Below, piece by piece: positions 14,724 through 23,092 of a DNA stretch of 42,434 nucleotides; positions within the stretch are counted from its first letter, which is position 1, and each line of letters starts with the position of its first letter. This DNA comes from Gemmatimonadota bacterium (GTDB taxonomy: Bacteria; Latescibacterota; UBA2968; GCA-2709665): positions 1-42,434 of the forward strand of contig JAPPJY010000090.1 in assembly GCA_028874335.1 (NCBI GenBank), written 5' to 3'. Made by a program: the position numbers and the translations under genes. A model generated the notes under the pieces. That model saw only the letters and a list, made by a program, of their open reading frames with translations. It searched no databases and was not told the DNA's origin.

Positions 14724-16007
14724 CTACAAAAGCTGCTGATGTTGAAGCACGACCTTCCGGAACGCCGCCGCGAACTGATCGATGAACCCGTCCGCGGCCT
14801 GGATATGCCCGGGATAGGACAGCACCCGCCCCCGGATCGCTTCCGAAACCGGGAAATCTCCCTCGCGATAGCGGGGCAGAGGCACATTCGCCGGCCCGTC
14901 GTGACCCGCTCCCCAGAGTCCGGGAAGGTCTTTGGTATAAATGGACCGAAGATGTTCCATGTGGCCCACGCCCGGGCCGTTCAGGGGCGCGCCTTCGGCA
15001 CGCATGGACGCCACGAACCGGGCCGCGGGCAACCCGCCCAGCGCTTCCGGTTCGTAGATGAACTTGATCCCGCCGTAAAGCTCCACACCCCTGGCTTTCC
15101 TGTAGTTGGAGACCGGCCGGATTCCCGGCAGTCCCTCGATCTTTCGGAACAGGGCCTCCCGGTTGGCTTCAAACCGGTCCATCCGTTCGGGAAGGTGTTC
15201 AAGCGAGATAAGGCCGATAGCCATGGCCAGCGGATGCGGCCGCCATTTCCATCCGAGAAGCTGCGGTTCCAGCTCGCGGTAGACCGGGTTCGTGAGCTCC
15301 TGCACCGCGCCCGGCCGGTGCAGGTGGCAGTAGATCAACGCGCGCTCGTACAACTCGCGGTCGTTCGTCGCCACGATGCCCGCCTCGCCGCCCGCCACCG
15401 GCTTGCCCCCGGGCGTGGAGCCCTGCATACTAAAGCACGCGATATGCCCCAGGTTGCCGATTTTCACGCCGTCCCACTCGCTGCCGTGCGCGTGAGCCGC
15501 GTCTTCCACCACCACCAGTCCATGGGCGTCAGCCAGGGCCAGCAGCCGGTCCATATCGCACACCCGGCCGCAGGAGTGGATCGGCGAGAGCACGCGGGTC
15601 CTGGCCGTGATCCGCAGCGCCGCGTCGTCCGGGTCCATCAACAGCGTCTCCGGATCGATCTCGCAGAACACAGGTGTGGCGCCCATATGCAGCGCGCCCG
15701 CGTAGCTGCCTATATAACCCACCGAAGGGGTGATGAATTCATCGCCCGCGCCCAGACCGGCCGCGAAGAATCCACTGGCGAGCGCCGTATGCCCGTGGCT
15801 GGTCGTGAGGACGTATTTGCAGCCCACGTACTCCGCGAACCGTTCCTCAAATTCCTTCGGAACCCCCGATCCCGATCCGGAGAGATAGCCCTCGTCGATC
15901 AGGGCGCAGACCGCGGCCTTTTCCGCTTCCACGGGTCGACGCCACTGCTCCCCGCGATCGGCCGTAATTGCCTTTTCGCCACCAAGAATCGCGAGTTCCC
16001 CGGCCAT
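14724..16007 (-). CDS. DegT/DnrJ/EryC1/StrS-type PLP enzyme 2
   Basis: A 427-residue second DegT-fold PLP protein, clearly different from the one at 5578-6756. The phosphate loop is TSHGHTALASGF (residues 69-80), the pyridine Asp is in VVVEDAAHAHGS (166-176), and the PLP Lys is most likely Lys202 in QGSTPGGKPVAGGEAG. The residues around Lys202 (GGKPVAGGE) are of the subgroup that includes AHBA-synthase-like and scyllo-inosose-like enzymes. AAGGAG lies six bases before the ATG. It lies between phyH2 upstream and DUF1445 downstream, all leftward. It could be an aminotransferase or, as in some relatives, a PLP dehydratase. Confidence 0.82.
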   Translation of the reverse strand: MAGELAILGGEKAITADRGEQWRRPVEAEKAAVCALIDEGYLSGSGSGVPKEFEERFAEYVGCKYVLTTSHGHTALASGFFAAGLGAGDEFITPSVGYIGSYAGALHMGATPVFCEIDPETLLMDPDDAALRITARTRVLSPIHSCGRVCDMDRLLALADAHGLVVVEDAAHAHGSEWDGVKIGNLGHIACFSMQGSTPGGKPVAGGEAGIVATNDRELYERALIYCHLHRPGAVQELTNPVYRELEPQLLGWKWRPHPLAMAIGLISLEHLPERMDRFEANREALFRKIEGLPGIRPVSNYRKARGVELYGGIKFIYEPEALGGLPAARFVASMRAEGAPLNGPGVGHMEHLRSIYTKDLPGLWGAGHDGPANVPLPRYREGDFPVSEAIRGRVLSYPGHIQAADGFIDQFAAAFRKVVLQHQQLL

Positions 16008-16113
16008 ATTCGATCTCCTTAGCCTCGGATTGCGAACCCCACGCGGAAGCTCGCTTCGGGCGGGGCCCTTTCTCCACGGATGCGCCCGGACGACGGTTTC
16101 AGGCGACTAAACG

Positions 16114-16962
16114 CTACGGCGCGACGGCCTCCTCGCCAACGTGTTCCCGGATCCAGCCCTTGAGCGGCACGTCCGCGTCGGTGGGCGACGTATATCCCAT
16201 CCCTCCGGTGCTTTCACCGAGCAACTGCCGCTGAACCGGATCACATCGCTCCATGCAATGGGCTACGGTCATATTGTCTCTGGGCCTGAGCCAGCGGTAA
16301 CTGTACCCGTAGAACAGCACTTTTCGCGTCACGTCCGAATGGTTTATCCCGGCCGCGTGCCAGAGCCGCCGATCGAAGAACACCGCCGAGCCCGCCGAAG
16401 CCAGAACGGGCGTCATCTCGGGTGGGTCGGACGCGCCGTCGTCCGGAAAATCCAGCCGGTTTTGAAGGTGGCTTCCGGGAACGATGTGAAAATTCCCGCG
16501 GTCCGGCTGCGACGTATCGGTCAAAAAATAGGCGACCTTGAGGGAGACCCGCGGCCGGGGCGTGGCGTCCAGTTCGATATTCAACCGCCCGCTGTCCTGG
16601 TGCAGGCCCAAACGTCCGCGATATGCGCGTTTCTCCGGCGAATCCGGCGGGGTGACGATCAGATGGGAGTGATAAAGCTGGATATTCCACCCGAGAATGC
16701 CCCATACCCTGGTGAACGTGACCGGCCAGTCCAGCAGGGCAAGAAACTCATCGTCGAGCCCCACGAAGTCCGTCAGGTTCATGCGTTCGCCAGGCCCCAG
16801 ACCGTTATCGGCAAGATAGTTCTCGTAAACCCTGTCGACCACGCGGTTCAACGCGGAGACCCGCTCGGGCGGAATCGCATCTTCGATCATCAGGAACCCG
16901 TCGCGCTCAAACTTCGACTTCTCCTCGCTGGTGAGTCGGTAATCCAGACTTTCGGTATCCAT
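16114..16962 (-). CDS. Phytanoyl-CoA dioxygenase (PhyH) family protein 2
   Basis: A 282-residue Fe(II)/2-oxoglutarate oxygenase. Iron ligands are His121 and Asp123 in LGLHQDSGRLN and His202 in RRLWHAAGINHS, with Arg213 (DVTRKVLFYGYSYRW) for 2-oxoglutarate. VPGSHLQNR (161-169) is the family turn. I chose the second ATG (16962) because GGAGG lies seven bases before it, whereas the first ATG (16968) is too close. It is distant from the other two PhyH proteins here. It begins a leftward set with the second DegT enzyme and DUF1445, and its upstream region is taken up by TIR element family I, copy 2. Substrate unknown. Confidence 0.85.
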   Translation of the reverse strand: MDTESLDYRLTSEEKSKFERDGFLMIEDAIPPERVSALNRVVDRVYENYLADNGLGPGERMNLTDFVGLDDEFLALLDWPVTFTRVWGILGWNIQLYHSHLIVTPPDSPEKRAYRGRLGLHQDSGRLNIELDATPRPRVSLKVAYFLTDTSQPDRGNFHIVPGSHLQNRLDFPDDGASDPPEMTPVLASAGSAVFFDRRLWHAAGINHSDVTRKVLFYGYSYRWLRPRDNMTVAHCMERCDPVQRQLLGESTGGMGYTSPTDADVPLKGWIREHVGEEAVAP

Positions 16963-17025
16963 CGTCATTCCTCCCGGGAGCACCTTTGCCCGCCAGACGG
17001 GCGAACTCGAAGCTTCCCCAGACAG

Positions 17026-17223
17026 TTAACCTCAATTCGAGAGAATCAACAACGCAGCACCGCGACGAAACTCTACGTAATGGGCCAAAATGGTCGTAAG
17101 GAAGGACATTTTTTTGTTCACGTCCAGTGACCTGGTGTATCCTGGTAATCAGCCGTCTAATCGCCTTTATTTATAATCATATATTCGAATTAACGTCCCG
17201 GAAAAATGAAGAATCAAGGTTAA
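17026..17223. mobile_element. TIR element family I, copy 2 (198 bp)
   Basis: Ends TTAACCTCAATTC and GAATCAAGGTTAA, with 11 of 13 positions complementary, and about 94% identical to copy 1 (10009-10207) over the 80-base core. Both flanks are AG (17024-17025 and 17224-17225). As in copy 1, it lies just upstream of a leftward oxygenase operon. The last bases give the stop codon (17220-17222) of the enolase-superfamily gene. The AT-rich core, read leftward, contains TATAAATAAAGG, which could serve as a -10 region. Confidence 0.65.
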
Positions 17224-18485
17224 AGCGTGGACCCCAACCCTACGGCGTCGGGGCTGTCTATCCGATGCAGCCCGTCCACGGGCTCGAAAATTCCCGCCAG
17301 GCGCGGCAGCCAATCGGCGTTGGCATCCGGCGTATATTGAGGAGAGTTGATTTCCACGCCGTTGACCATAGGCACGTGCGCCGCGAACAGCGCGGCGTGG
17401 ATTGCCGCGAACCCGGGATTGGTCAGATCCTGTAGCGCGAGTCGCATCCCGTTCTCACGCGCCCACGCGGCTGCCAGCAGTGCGAAGCTGTGACCCTTGC
17501 AGGTCTTCAGGGCCAGGCCGCTCCAACCCTGGCGCTTCGCTTCGGGCAGCAACTCAAGGCTGGTGAGGCCCTCGTCCAGAAACACCGGCTTGAGCCTGGT
17601 GACCGCCCGCCAGTCCTGTGGATGCACCAGAATATCCCGGCCCGTGGGCTGTTCCAGGTACCTCAGCGCCCGAAAAGCCTCGCTGTCCTCGGCCCTGAGC
17701 CGCTCCAGATAGTCCAGTACGCTTGCCGCATCCGGATTGGCTTCATTGCTGTCCGCCGTCAACGCCGGGTCGTCGACGCCGTGCCCGCGGAGGGCGCGGT
17801 ACACCTCGACGGTCCTGGCAGCGTCGGCGGCGTTGTCCTTCCCCAGAATCTTCAGCTTGAAGCCGCGATACCCGTGTGCCTGTATGACACGAGCGAGATC
17901 CGCACCCAGGTCGTCGGCGCTTCCCACGACCCACCAGGCGCGCAGGCGGGTCCGGGGGGCATGAAACAGACGCTGAATCGCCGCGCTCGCGCCGCCGCCC
18001 GGAAAGAGAACGTCCGCGTCGGGAAACGGCGCGGTCCAGGCGTAGAAGCGGAATGCGGAGCGTCCGGTCGCGATGCCCACCGCGTCGTGGATCGCGGCGT
18101 CGAACGGACTGCCACACATCGCCCGCGCAAGGACCGGAGGCGACGTCCCGCCGGCGACCGACTCGTGCAGCCGCAGGCCCAGTGCGAGCGGGTGCGCGGG
18201 CGCGCCGCCGCAGTGCGCGTACAGTTCGCGCGCGATGTCCTCACAGAAACCGCGCAGGGCATTATCACGAAACTCATGCGTCAGCGAAGCATCCGGCCAG
18301 GCCCAGACGTCGCTGAGATAGATCGAACCCCTGCCCTGGGCTTCGCGCCCCGCCACGCGGACCGTGACTGCCGCACGGGCTTCGGTGAGCTCCGAAATCA
18401 GCCCGGAACTCAGGTGGAGCGGCGTTTTCAGCTTCCGGGGAATGAACGCGACATCCGCGTCCAGGACCTCTGTGTTCAAGTCCAT
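17220..18485 (-). CDS. Enolase-superfamily protein (mandelate racemase/muconate lactonizing group)
   Basis: A 421-residue enolase-fold enzyme that would abstract the alpha proton of a carboxylate and then dehydrate, racemise or cycloisomerise it. Seen: KxK at Lys210 and Lys212 (GFKLKIL), the metal ligands Asp245 (LTADSNEANPD), Glu278 (YLEQPTG) and Asp304 or Glu305 (FLDEGLTS), and Lys327 (ALKTCKGHS). The Lys327 position is that of muconate-lactonizing and dipeptide-epimerase types. It follows the Gfo/Idh gene by 30 bases, suggesting an acid-sugar pathway. The terminal repeat of the adjacent element supplies its stop codon (...G-S-T-L-stop), so the natural C-terminus may have been longer. Confidence 0.82.
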   Translation of the reverse strand: MDLNTEVLDADVAFIPRKLKTPLHLSSGLISELTEARAAVTVRVAGREAQGRGSIYLSDVWAWPDASLTHEFRDNALRGFCEDIARELYAHCGGAPAHPLALGLRLHESVAGGTSPPVLARAMCGSPFDAAIHDAVGIATGRSAFRFYAWTAPFPDADVLFPGGGASAAIQRLFHAPRTRLRAWWVVGSADDLGADLARVIQAHGYRGFKLKILGKDNAADAARTVEVYRALRGHGVDDPALTADSNEANPDAASVLDYLERLRAEDSEAFRALRYLEQPTGRDILVHPQDWRAVTRLKPVFLDEGLTSLELLPEAKRQGWSGLALKTCKGHSFALLAAAWARENGMRLALQDLTNPGFAAIHAALFAAHVPMVNGVEINSPQYTPDANADWLPRLAGIFEPVDGLHRIDSPDAVGLGSTL

Positions 18486-18515
18486 ACCAGACAGGATCGG
18501 TCGAGGAGACGTGTC

Positions 18516-19508
18516 TCAATCAAATTCCGAGACGGACACGGACTCGTTCCGCTCGGCGCTCTTCTTTGCAGCTTCGATAACAGCCATCGTGTGCCGCACG
18601 GACCGGCCACTGGCATCGGGTGTCTTTCCCTCCAGGCAGCAGTCGGCGAACTCGCGAATTTGATTCTGCATCCCGTTACCCGGTTCGCCGACGTCCACCT
18701 CCTTGCCGTTGAGCAACAGCCGACCATGGGTGAACGACATCGATCCCAGGCTGCCCATGATGTATTGGTCATGCGACCCGGAGTGGCAGACGACGGACTG
18801 TGACAGCACGCTGACCGCGCCGTTGGCGTGGTTCATAACGGCCGTGTAGGAGTCCTTCTGCCCCCGGTAGCGTTCCGTACTCTCCGTTCCCTGCGCGAAG
18901 ACCCTGACAACGGGCGAGTCCATATACCAGTGCAGGATATCGTACTCGTGCGGTCCGAAACAGTACAGCACGCAGATGCCGCCGGTCGCCAGGTCCAGGT
19001 ACCAGTGGGTATCCTGTCCCGGCGCGGGCGCGGGATTGAAGTTCCCCAGCCGCCGTCTGAGCAGGTGACCCACCTGGCCGATCACGCCATCGGCGATGAG
19101 CTGTTTCACTCTTCGGCTGACCGGGTAATAGCGCATGACCTGCCCGACCATCAGTACGCGATTCGCGCTCTCGCACGCCGCGATCATCCGGTCGCACTCG
19201 TCGAGCGTCAGCGCCATGGGCTTTTCCACCAGGACGTGTTTCCCGGCTTCGGCTGAGGCCACCACCTGTGCGCCGTGAAGGTTGTGCGGCGTGCATACGT
19301 GGACGGCTTCAACATCAGGATCGTCCAGCATCGCCTCCAGGCTGGTGTACGCCCTGGCGCCGTATTCCTCGGCCGCAGCCTCGGCGGGTTCGGCGTGAAT
19401 ATCCATCACCGCCGCCGTTCTTATGTTTTCAACCTCGGCGATCGCACGCATATGAGAATGCGCGATACCGCCTGCGCCCACCATACCCACGGATAATACG
19501 TCGCCCAT
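18516..19508 (-). CDS. Gfo/Idh/MocA-family oxidoreductase
   Basis: A 330-residue NAD(P)-dependent dehydrogenase of the glucose-fructose oxidoreductase/inositol dehydrogenase family. The Rossmann loop VGMVGAGGIAHSHM is at residues 7-20, and VLVEKPMALTLDEC (92-105) contains the catalytic Lys96. The C-terminal sheet domain includes GGICVLYCFGPHEYDILHWY. I chose the ATG at 19508 because GGGGGCGAG lies six bases upstream and the Rossmann fold starts at once; longer in-frame starts add unrelated residues. It probably forms an operon with the enolase-superfamily gene, a pairing typical of sugar-acid or inositol catabolism. Substrate unknown. Confidence 0.87.
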   Translation of the reverse strand: MGDVLSVGMVGAGGIAHSHMRAIAEVENIRTAAVMDIHAEPAEAAAEEYGARAYTSLEAMLDDPDVEAVHVCTPHNLHGAQVVASAEAGKHVLVEKPMALTLDECDRMIAACESANRVLMVGQVMRYYPVSRRVKQLIADGVIGQVGHLLRRRLGNFNPAPAPGQDTHWYLDLATGGICVLYCFGPHEYDILHWYMDSPVVRVFAQGTESTERYRGQKDSYTAVMNHANGAVSVLSQSVVCHSGSHDQYIMGSLGSMSFTHGRLLLNGKEVDVGEPGNGMQNQIREFADCCLEGKTPDASGRSVRHTMAVIEAAKKSAERNESVSVSEFD

Positions 19509-19721
19509 GTACTCGCCCCCAAAGATTTGGAACAGGGTTCCGGACGTCTTCAATCCGGACGAAGGGCCGACGACGTTCCCTTCCATCACCAGGATTTGCC
19601 TTGATTCGTACTATTTCGTCGGCATTGCCTTCGATTTATAGAGAAGAACAGAGGTGATTTGGCGTCACAGACTGGCGATTCTTAAGCTTTTCTGAGGACA
19701 ATCGTTCTGAATTCGGGGTTT

Positions 19722-19748
19722 TATCCTGCCTATCCTGTCCATCCATGT
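19722..19748 (+). repeat. 27-bp dispersed repeat, copy 1
   Basis: Ends CCTGTCCATCCATGT. The copy at 40068-40094 is its reverse complement with two mismatches. This copy lies just past the end of the ten-gene methylamine-type operon; the other lies past the start of the helicase gene. A weaker match (GTCCTGTTTATCCATGT) lies at 1815-1831. Confidence 0.6.
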
Positions 19749-19775
19749 TTGGTTTCGGTTTGAAAGTACCGATCC

Positions 19776-20633
19776 CTAAAGCACCATCTTCTTCTCGGCC
19801 GGTTCCAGGTTGTCGTAATTCCAGAGCTGCCTGCCCGCGACGACCTTCTTCAGGTTTCCCGTGCCGTCCGGGGCCTCGAGACCATACAATTCCAGCTTGC
19901 GACTCAGCCAGGCGACCTCGAGATCCGTCAATTCCGCGCGAACGGCGTCCACGCCCAGCGACTTTATACGCCCGCCGACGTAGATCGTGCCGTCGTACAT
20001 CGAATCGCCGAGATTCTCGTCGGCGTCTCCCAGGACGATCATCCGCCCGCGCTGCATCATGAATCCGGAGAGCATGCCGGTTCGCCCGGCCACCAGTATG
20101 GTTCCGCCCTTCATGTTGATGCCGGTCCGTCCCCCGACGTCGCCCTTGCAGACCAGGTCGCCGCCCCGAAGCGCGGCGCCGAACGACGACCCCGCGTTCT
20201 TCTCCACAACCACGGCGCCCGCCATCATGTTCTCCGCGCACGACCAGCCCACGCGCCCCCTGATCCTCACGTTCGGCCCGTCGATGAGACCCACGGCGAA
20301 ATACCCCAGAGACCCTTCGAAATCCAGTTTCAGCCGATTCAATATCCCGGAACCGAGTGAGTGCTTGGCGTTCGGGTTGCGCACCACGACGTGGCCGTAA
20401 CCCGCTTCCATCAGTTGCCTGATCTTCCGGTTCACTTCCCGGATCGACAGGGGCGCCGCGTCGAATTCCGCTCGCATGTCGAAGTCCACCTTCAGCGACC
20501 CCGGGTACACAAGCTCCGTACCCTCTTCAGCACGAAAGAAAACCCGGTTCGTTCGATTTGCAAGCGGCTCGTCGTGCAGCCCCATCGCGTAGGAACGGTG
20601 CGTCTTCTCGCGGTCCGCGTCTAATTTTGCCAT
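19776..20633 (-). CDS. mgsB: GXGXG-domain protein, second copy (MgsB/GlxC-like)
   Basis: A 285-residue right-handed beta-helix (GXGXG) domain like the C-terminal domain of GltB. In N-methylglutamate synthase it is the separate MgsB subunit holding amidotransferase and FMN domain together. Repeating glycines are clear: SLGYFAVGLIDGPNVRIRG, NMKGGTILVAGRTG and GDSMYDGTIYVGGRI. The end (LKKVVAGRQLWNYDN) matches the first copy (FKKVVAGRKLWNFDK at 29731-30426). This copy has about 50 extra N-terminal residues (HRSYAMGLHDEPLANRTNR onward). The start overlaps the stop of the amidotransferase gene by 13 bases, exactly as in the first pair, so translation is probably coupled. It is the last gene of the operon. 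Confidence 0.82.
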   Translation of the reverse strand: MAKLDADREKTHRSYAMGLHDEPLANRTNRVFFRAEEGTELVYPGSLKVDFDMRAEFDAAPLSIREVNRKIRQLMEAGYGHVVVRNPNAKHSLGSGILNRLKLDFEGSLGYFAVGLIDGPNVRIRGRVGWSCAENMMAGAVVVEKNAGSSFGAALRGGDLVCKGDVGGRTGINMKGGTILVAGRTGMLSGFMMQRGRMIVLGDADENLGDSMYDGTIYVGGRIKSLGVDAVRAELTDLEVAWLSRKLELYGLEAPDGTGNLKKVVAGRQLWNYDNLEPAEKKMVL

Positions 20634-21556
20634 ACCCTCACTTCTCCCGCGTAGGGGTCCACGGTCTCGATTTCCTGGGGCAGTACCGTCCGGATCGCCA
20701 CTTCCTCGGAGGCGAGAAGGGTCTCCTCTTCTCCTTCGTAGAGTACCATAGGCTTGGCCGCCATGGTGTCCTTGGCCATACCCAGGCTGTCCGTTGTCGC
20801 CACCAGATACGTGAAAACGCCGTCCAGCTCCCGTACGGATCTCACCATTGCTTCCTCGAGCGAAATCGAGCGATCCAGGCTGTCGGCAATATAGACGGCG
20901 ATCAGCTCCGAATCGCAGTCCGACACGAATCGATGCCCGCGGCGCTCCAGATCGCGGCGCATCGACCAGTAATTGGTCAGCTGCCCGTTGTGGACGACGG
21001 AGATATCCCCGAACGGATACGCCCAGTAAGGGTGCGCGGAACGAATGTCCACGTCGGACTCGGTGGCCATGCGGACGTGTCCGATGGCGTGCGTGCCCAG
21101 AAAAGAACCCATGCCGTACTGCTCGCTCACCTCGTTGGCGTCCCCGAGGTCTTTGACGAGTTCCAGCGCGCTGCCTATGGACAGGATTTCGACGCCCTCC
21201 GCGTCTTCGATGAAATCCGCGAACCGGCGCAGGTCTCCCTCGTATCTCACGCGATAGAGGAACGCGTACTCCGTTGGCTGCTCCGAGGCGAGCACTTCGC
21301 CGCCGAGCGATCCGATGCGCTCATCCACCTCCGCCTTGCGCTGCACGATCTGATCTCTGATCTCGAAGCCGGACTCCAGGTCCTCCTTCTCCGCCACCTT
21401 GAACCGCATTGCCAGAATCCCGGCCGACGGCTCTCCGTACAGCGCAAAGCCCGTGGAGTCCGGACCCCTGTGCCTCATCGCCTGAAGCATCATGGTCATT
21501 TCGTTCCCGATCTGACCGGTCCTGTTCCGGTGGATAATCCCGGCGATACCGCACAT
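20621..21556 (-). CDS. mgsA: Class II glutamine amidotransferase, second copy (MgsA/GlxB-like)
   Basis: A 311-residue class II (Ntn) amidotransferase domain protein. I chose the ATG at 21556 (GAGG five bases upstream), which puts the nucleophile Cys at residue 2 of MCGIAG, as the mechanism needs. Further motifs are HRGPDSTG, GHVRMATES and VHNGQLTNYWSMRR. In Mgs this subunit would release ammonia or methylamine from an amide. It is homologous to the first copy at 30414-31319 (about 45% identity by hand over the GTHxIGHxR to DG-F-YLVAT stretch), so the duplication is old. It starts 22 bases after gmaS and overlaps mgsB by 13 bases. Confidence 0.84.
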   Translation of the reverse strand: MCGIAGIIHRNRTGQIGNEMTMMLQAMRHRGPDSTGFALYGEPSAGILAMRFKVAEKEDLESGFEIRDQIVQRKAEVDERIGSLGGEVLASEQPTEYAFLYRVRYEGDLRRFADFIEDAEGVEILSIGSALELVKDLGDANEVSEQYGMGSFLGTHAIGHVRMATESDVDIRSAHPYWAYPFGDISVVHNGQLTNYWSMRRDLERRGHRFVSDCDSELIAVYIADSLDRSISLEEAMVRSVRELDGVFTYLVATTDSLGMAKDTMAAKPMVLYEGEEETLLASEEVAIRTVLPQEIETVDPYAGEVRVWQN

Positions 21557-21578
21557 ATTCACCTCGCTTCCGCCACAA

Positions 21579-23060
21579 CTACGGCAGACAGTCCCAGTAG
21601 GTCTCCAGGTCCCAGTCGGTTACCGTTGCCAGAAACCGTTCCCACTCGTCCCGCTTATAATGCATGTAGACGTCGTACATCTCGCCCGGAAGCGACGAAC
21701 GGATCACCTCGTCCTGCTCCAGCCTGTCCAGCGCATCGCCGAGCGTTGTGGGCAGCTTGGTGACCTCTTTACCCTCTTCGATCGCCTCGTAAATGTTGCG
21801 GTGTTCGGGCTCTCCGGGGTCCAGGTCGCGGCGAATGCCGTCGTCAAATGCCTTCAGTAACGCGCCTGCCATCAGATACGGGTTCACCATCGCGTCGACC
21901 GCCCGGTATTCGAACCGCCCCGGGCCGGAGACCCGGAGCCCGCAGGTCCGGTTCTGATATCCCCAGTCGGAATAGACGGGCGCCCAGAATCCCGTTTCCC
22001 ACAAGCGCCGATAGGAGTTCACCGTGGAACATCCGATGGCGGTCAGCGCCTGGAGGTGTTCGATCACGCCGCCGATGCACTGCAGACCCGTCGGTGCGGG
22101 CTCCCGTCTGCCCGGAAGGGGCTCGAACAGATTCTCGCCGCCTTCCCGGTGCATGAAGACGCCCTCCATGCCGGGCAGCGATTCGTTCCCCAGCGGCTTC
22201 AGCACGTCCTCTCCCCCGCGCCAGAGCGATAGATTGTGGTGACAACCCGATGCCGAGACGCCCATGAAGGGCTTGCACATGAAACACGCGATCAGATCGT
22301 GCTCCCTTGCGACCTGGGCGCATATCTGCCGGTACGTGGTGAGCCGGTCGCAGGTGGCGAGCGCGTCGTCAAACGTAAAGTTCAACTCCAGCTGACCCGG
22401 CGCGTCCTCGTGGTCACCCTGGATCATGTCCAGGCCCATCGCCCGACCGTATTCGATCACCTTCATGACGACCGGCCGCAGGGACTCGAACTGATCGATG
22501 TGGTAGCAGTAGGGTTTGCTGAAACCGTCCGCGGGCTTGCCGTCGGGGCCCTTCTGCAGCCACATCATCTCCGGTTCGGCGCCGTGGCGCATGTGCATTC
22601 CGTCGTGGTCCTCCATGAACTGCGCGTGGATGCGCCTGAGATTGCCCCTGCAGTCCGCCGTGAGGACCCCGCCGGGATTCTCCAGCTCGTCCCGGTTGCG
22701 GAAGAGCGTACAGAAGACCCTCGCCAGCCGTTTGTCCCACGGCAATTGCACGAAGGTCTCCGGATCGGGAATTCCCACAAGCTCCGACGCCTCGGGGCCG
22801 TAACCGATGTAGTTGTCGTACCGGTCCATGAACAGATTCGCCGTCGCCCCGTACACAAGCTGGAACCCGCGCTTTGCGGTCCGCTCCCAGTGGTCCGCCG
22901 GGATGCCCTTGCCCACCACCCGGCCCGTCACCGAAATAAACTGGTAGTAGATATAGGTAATGCCAAGCGCGTCGATCTTCTCGCGCACCTGGCGCACCTG
23001 CTCGCCCCGACCGTCGGCCTGTACGTAGGCTTCCAGATCCGATGTGGCCTGATTCGACAT
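21579..23060 (-). CDS. gmaS: Glutamine-synthetase-like gamma-glutamylmethylamide synthetase
   Basis: A 493-residue glutamine-synthetase-fold ligase. In this context it most likely joins methylamine to the gamma-carboxyl of glutamate using ATP, giving gamma-glutamylmethylamide. Catalytic-domain motifs are present: GDHEDAPGQLELNF (metal glutamates), CKPFMGVSASGCHHNLSLW (the ammonium/ATP region), NSYRRLWETGFWAPVYS and RVSGPGRFEYRAVDAMVNPY. It is of the GlnT/type III-like group, from which GmaS arose, rather than housekeeping GlnA. The assignment rests on its place between mgdD and the second mgsA, so it could be a true glutamine synthetase. GGAAGG precedes the ATG. Confidence 0.78.
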   Translation of the reverse strand: MSNQATSDLEAYVQADGRGEQVRQVREKIDALGITYIYYQFISVTGRVVGKGIPADHWERTAKRGFQLVYGATANLFMDRYDNYIGYGPEASELVGIPDPETFVQLPWDKRLARVFCTLFRNRDELENPGGVLTADCRGNLRRIHAQFMEDHDGMHMRHGAEPEMMWLQKGPDGKPADGFSKPYCYHIDQFESLRPVVMKVIEYGRAMGLDMIQGDHEDAPGQLELNFTFDDALATCDRLTTYRQICAQVAREHDLIACFMCKPFMGVSASGCHHNLSLWRGGEDVLKPLGNESLPGMEGVFMHREGGENLFEPLPGRREPAPTGLQCIGGVIEHLQALTAIGCSTVNSYRRLWETGFWAPVYSDWGYQNRTCGLRVSGPGRFEYRAVDAMVNPYLMAGALLKAFDDGIRRDLDPGEPEHRNIYEAIEEGKEVTKLPTTLGDALDRLEQDEVIRSSLPGEMYDVYMHYKRDEWERFLATVTDWDLETYWDCLP

Positions 23061-23092
23061 AGACGAACCTTCCTCTCCACAAATGAGTTTGC

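Noticed and set aside
17127..17220. A short hydrophobic peptide frame (GTG start, about 32 codons) on the plus strand in both family I elements
   Set aside because: It lacks a ribosome site, and the differences between copies include several that change the residue and few that do not, so there is no sign of protein selection.
21579..23060. Housekeeping glutamine synthetase
   Set aside because: The sequence is of the GlnT-like group and lies between mgdD and mgsA2, so a methylamine ligase is preferred, though not proven.
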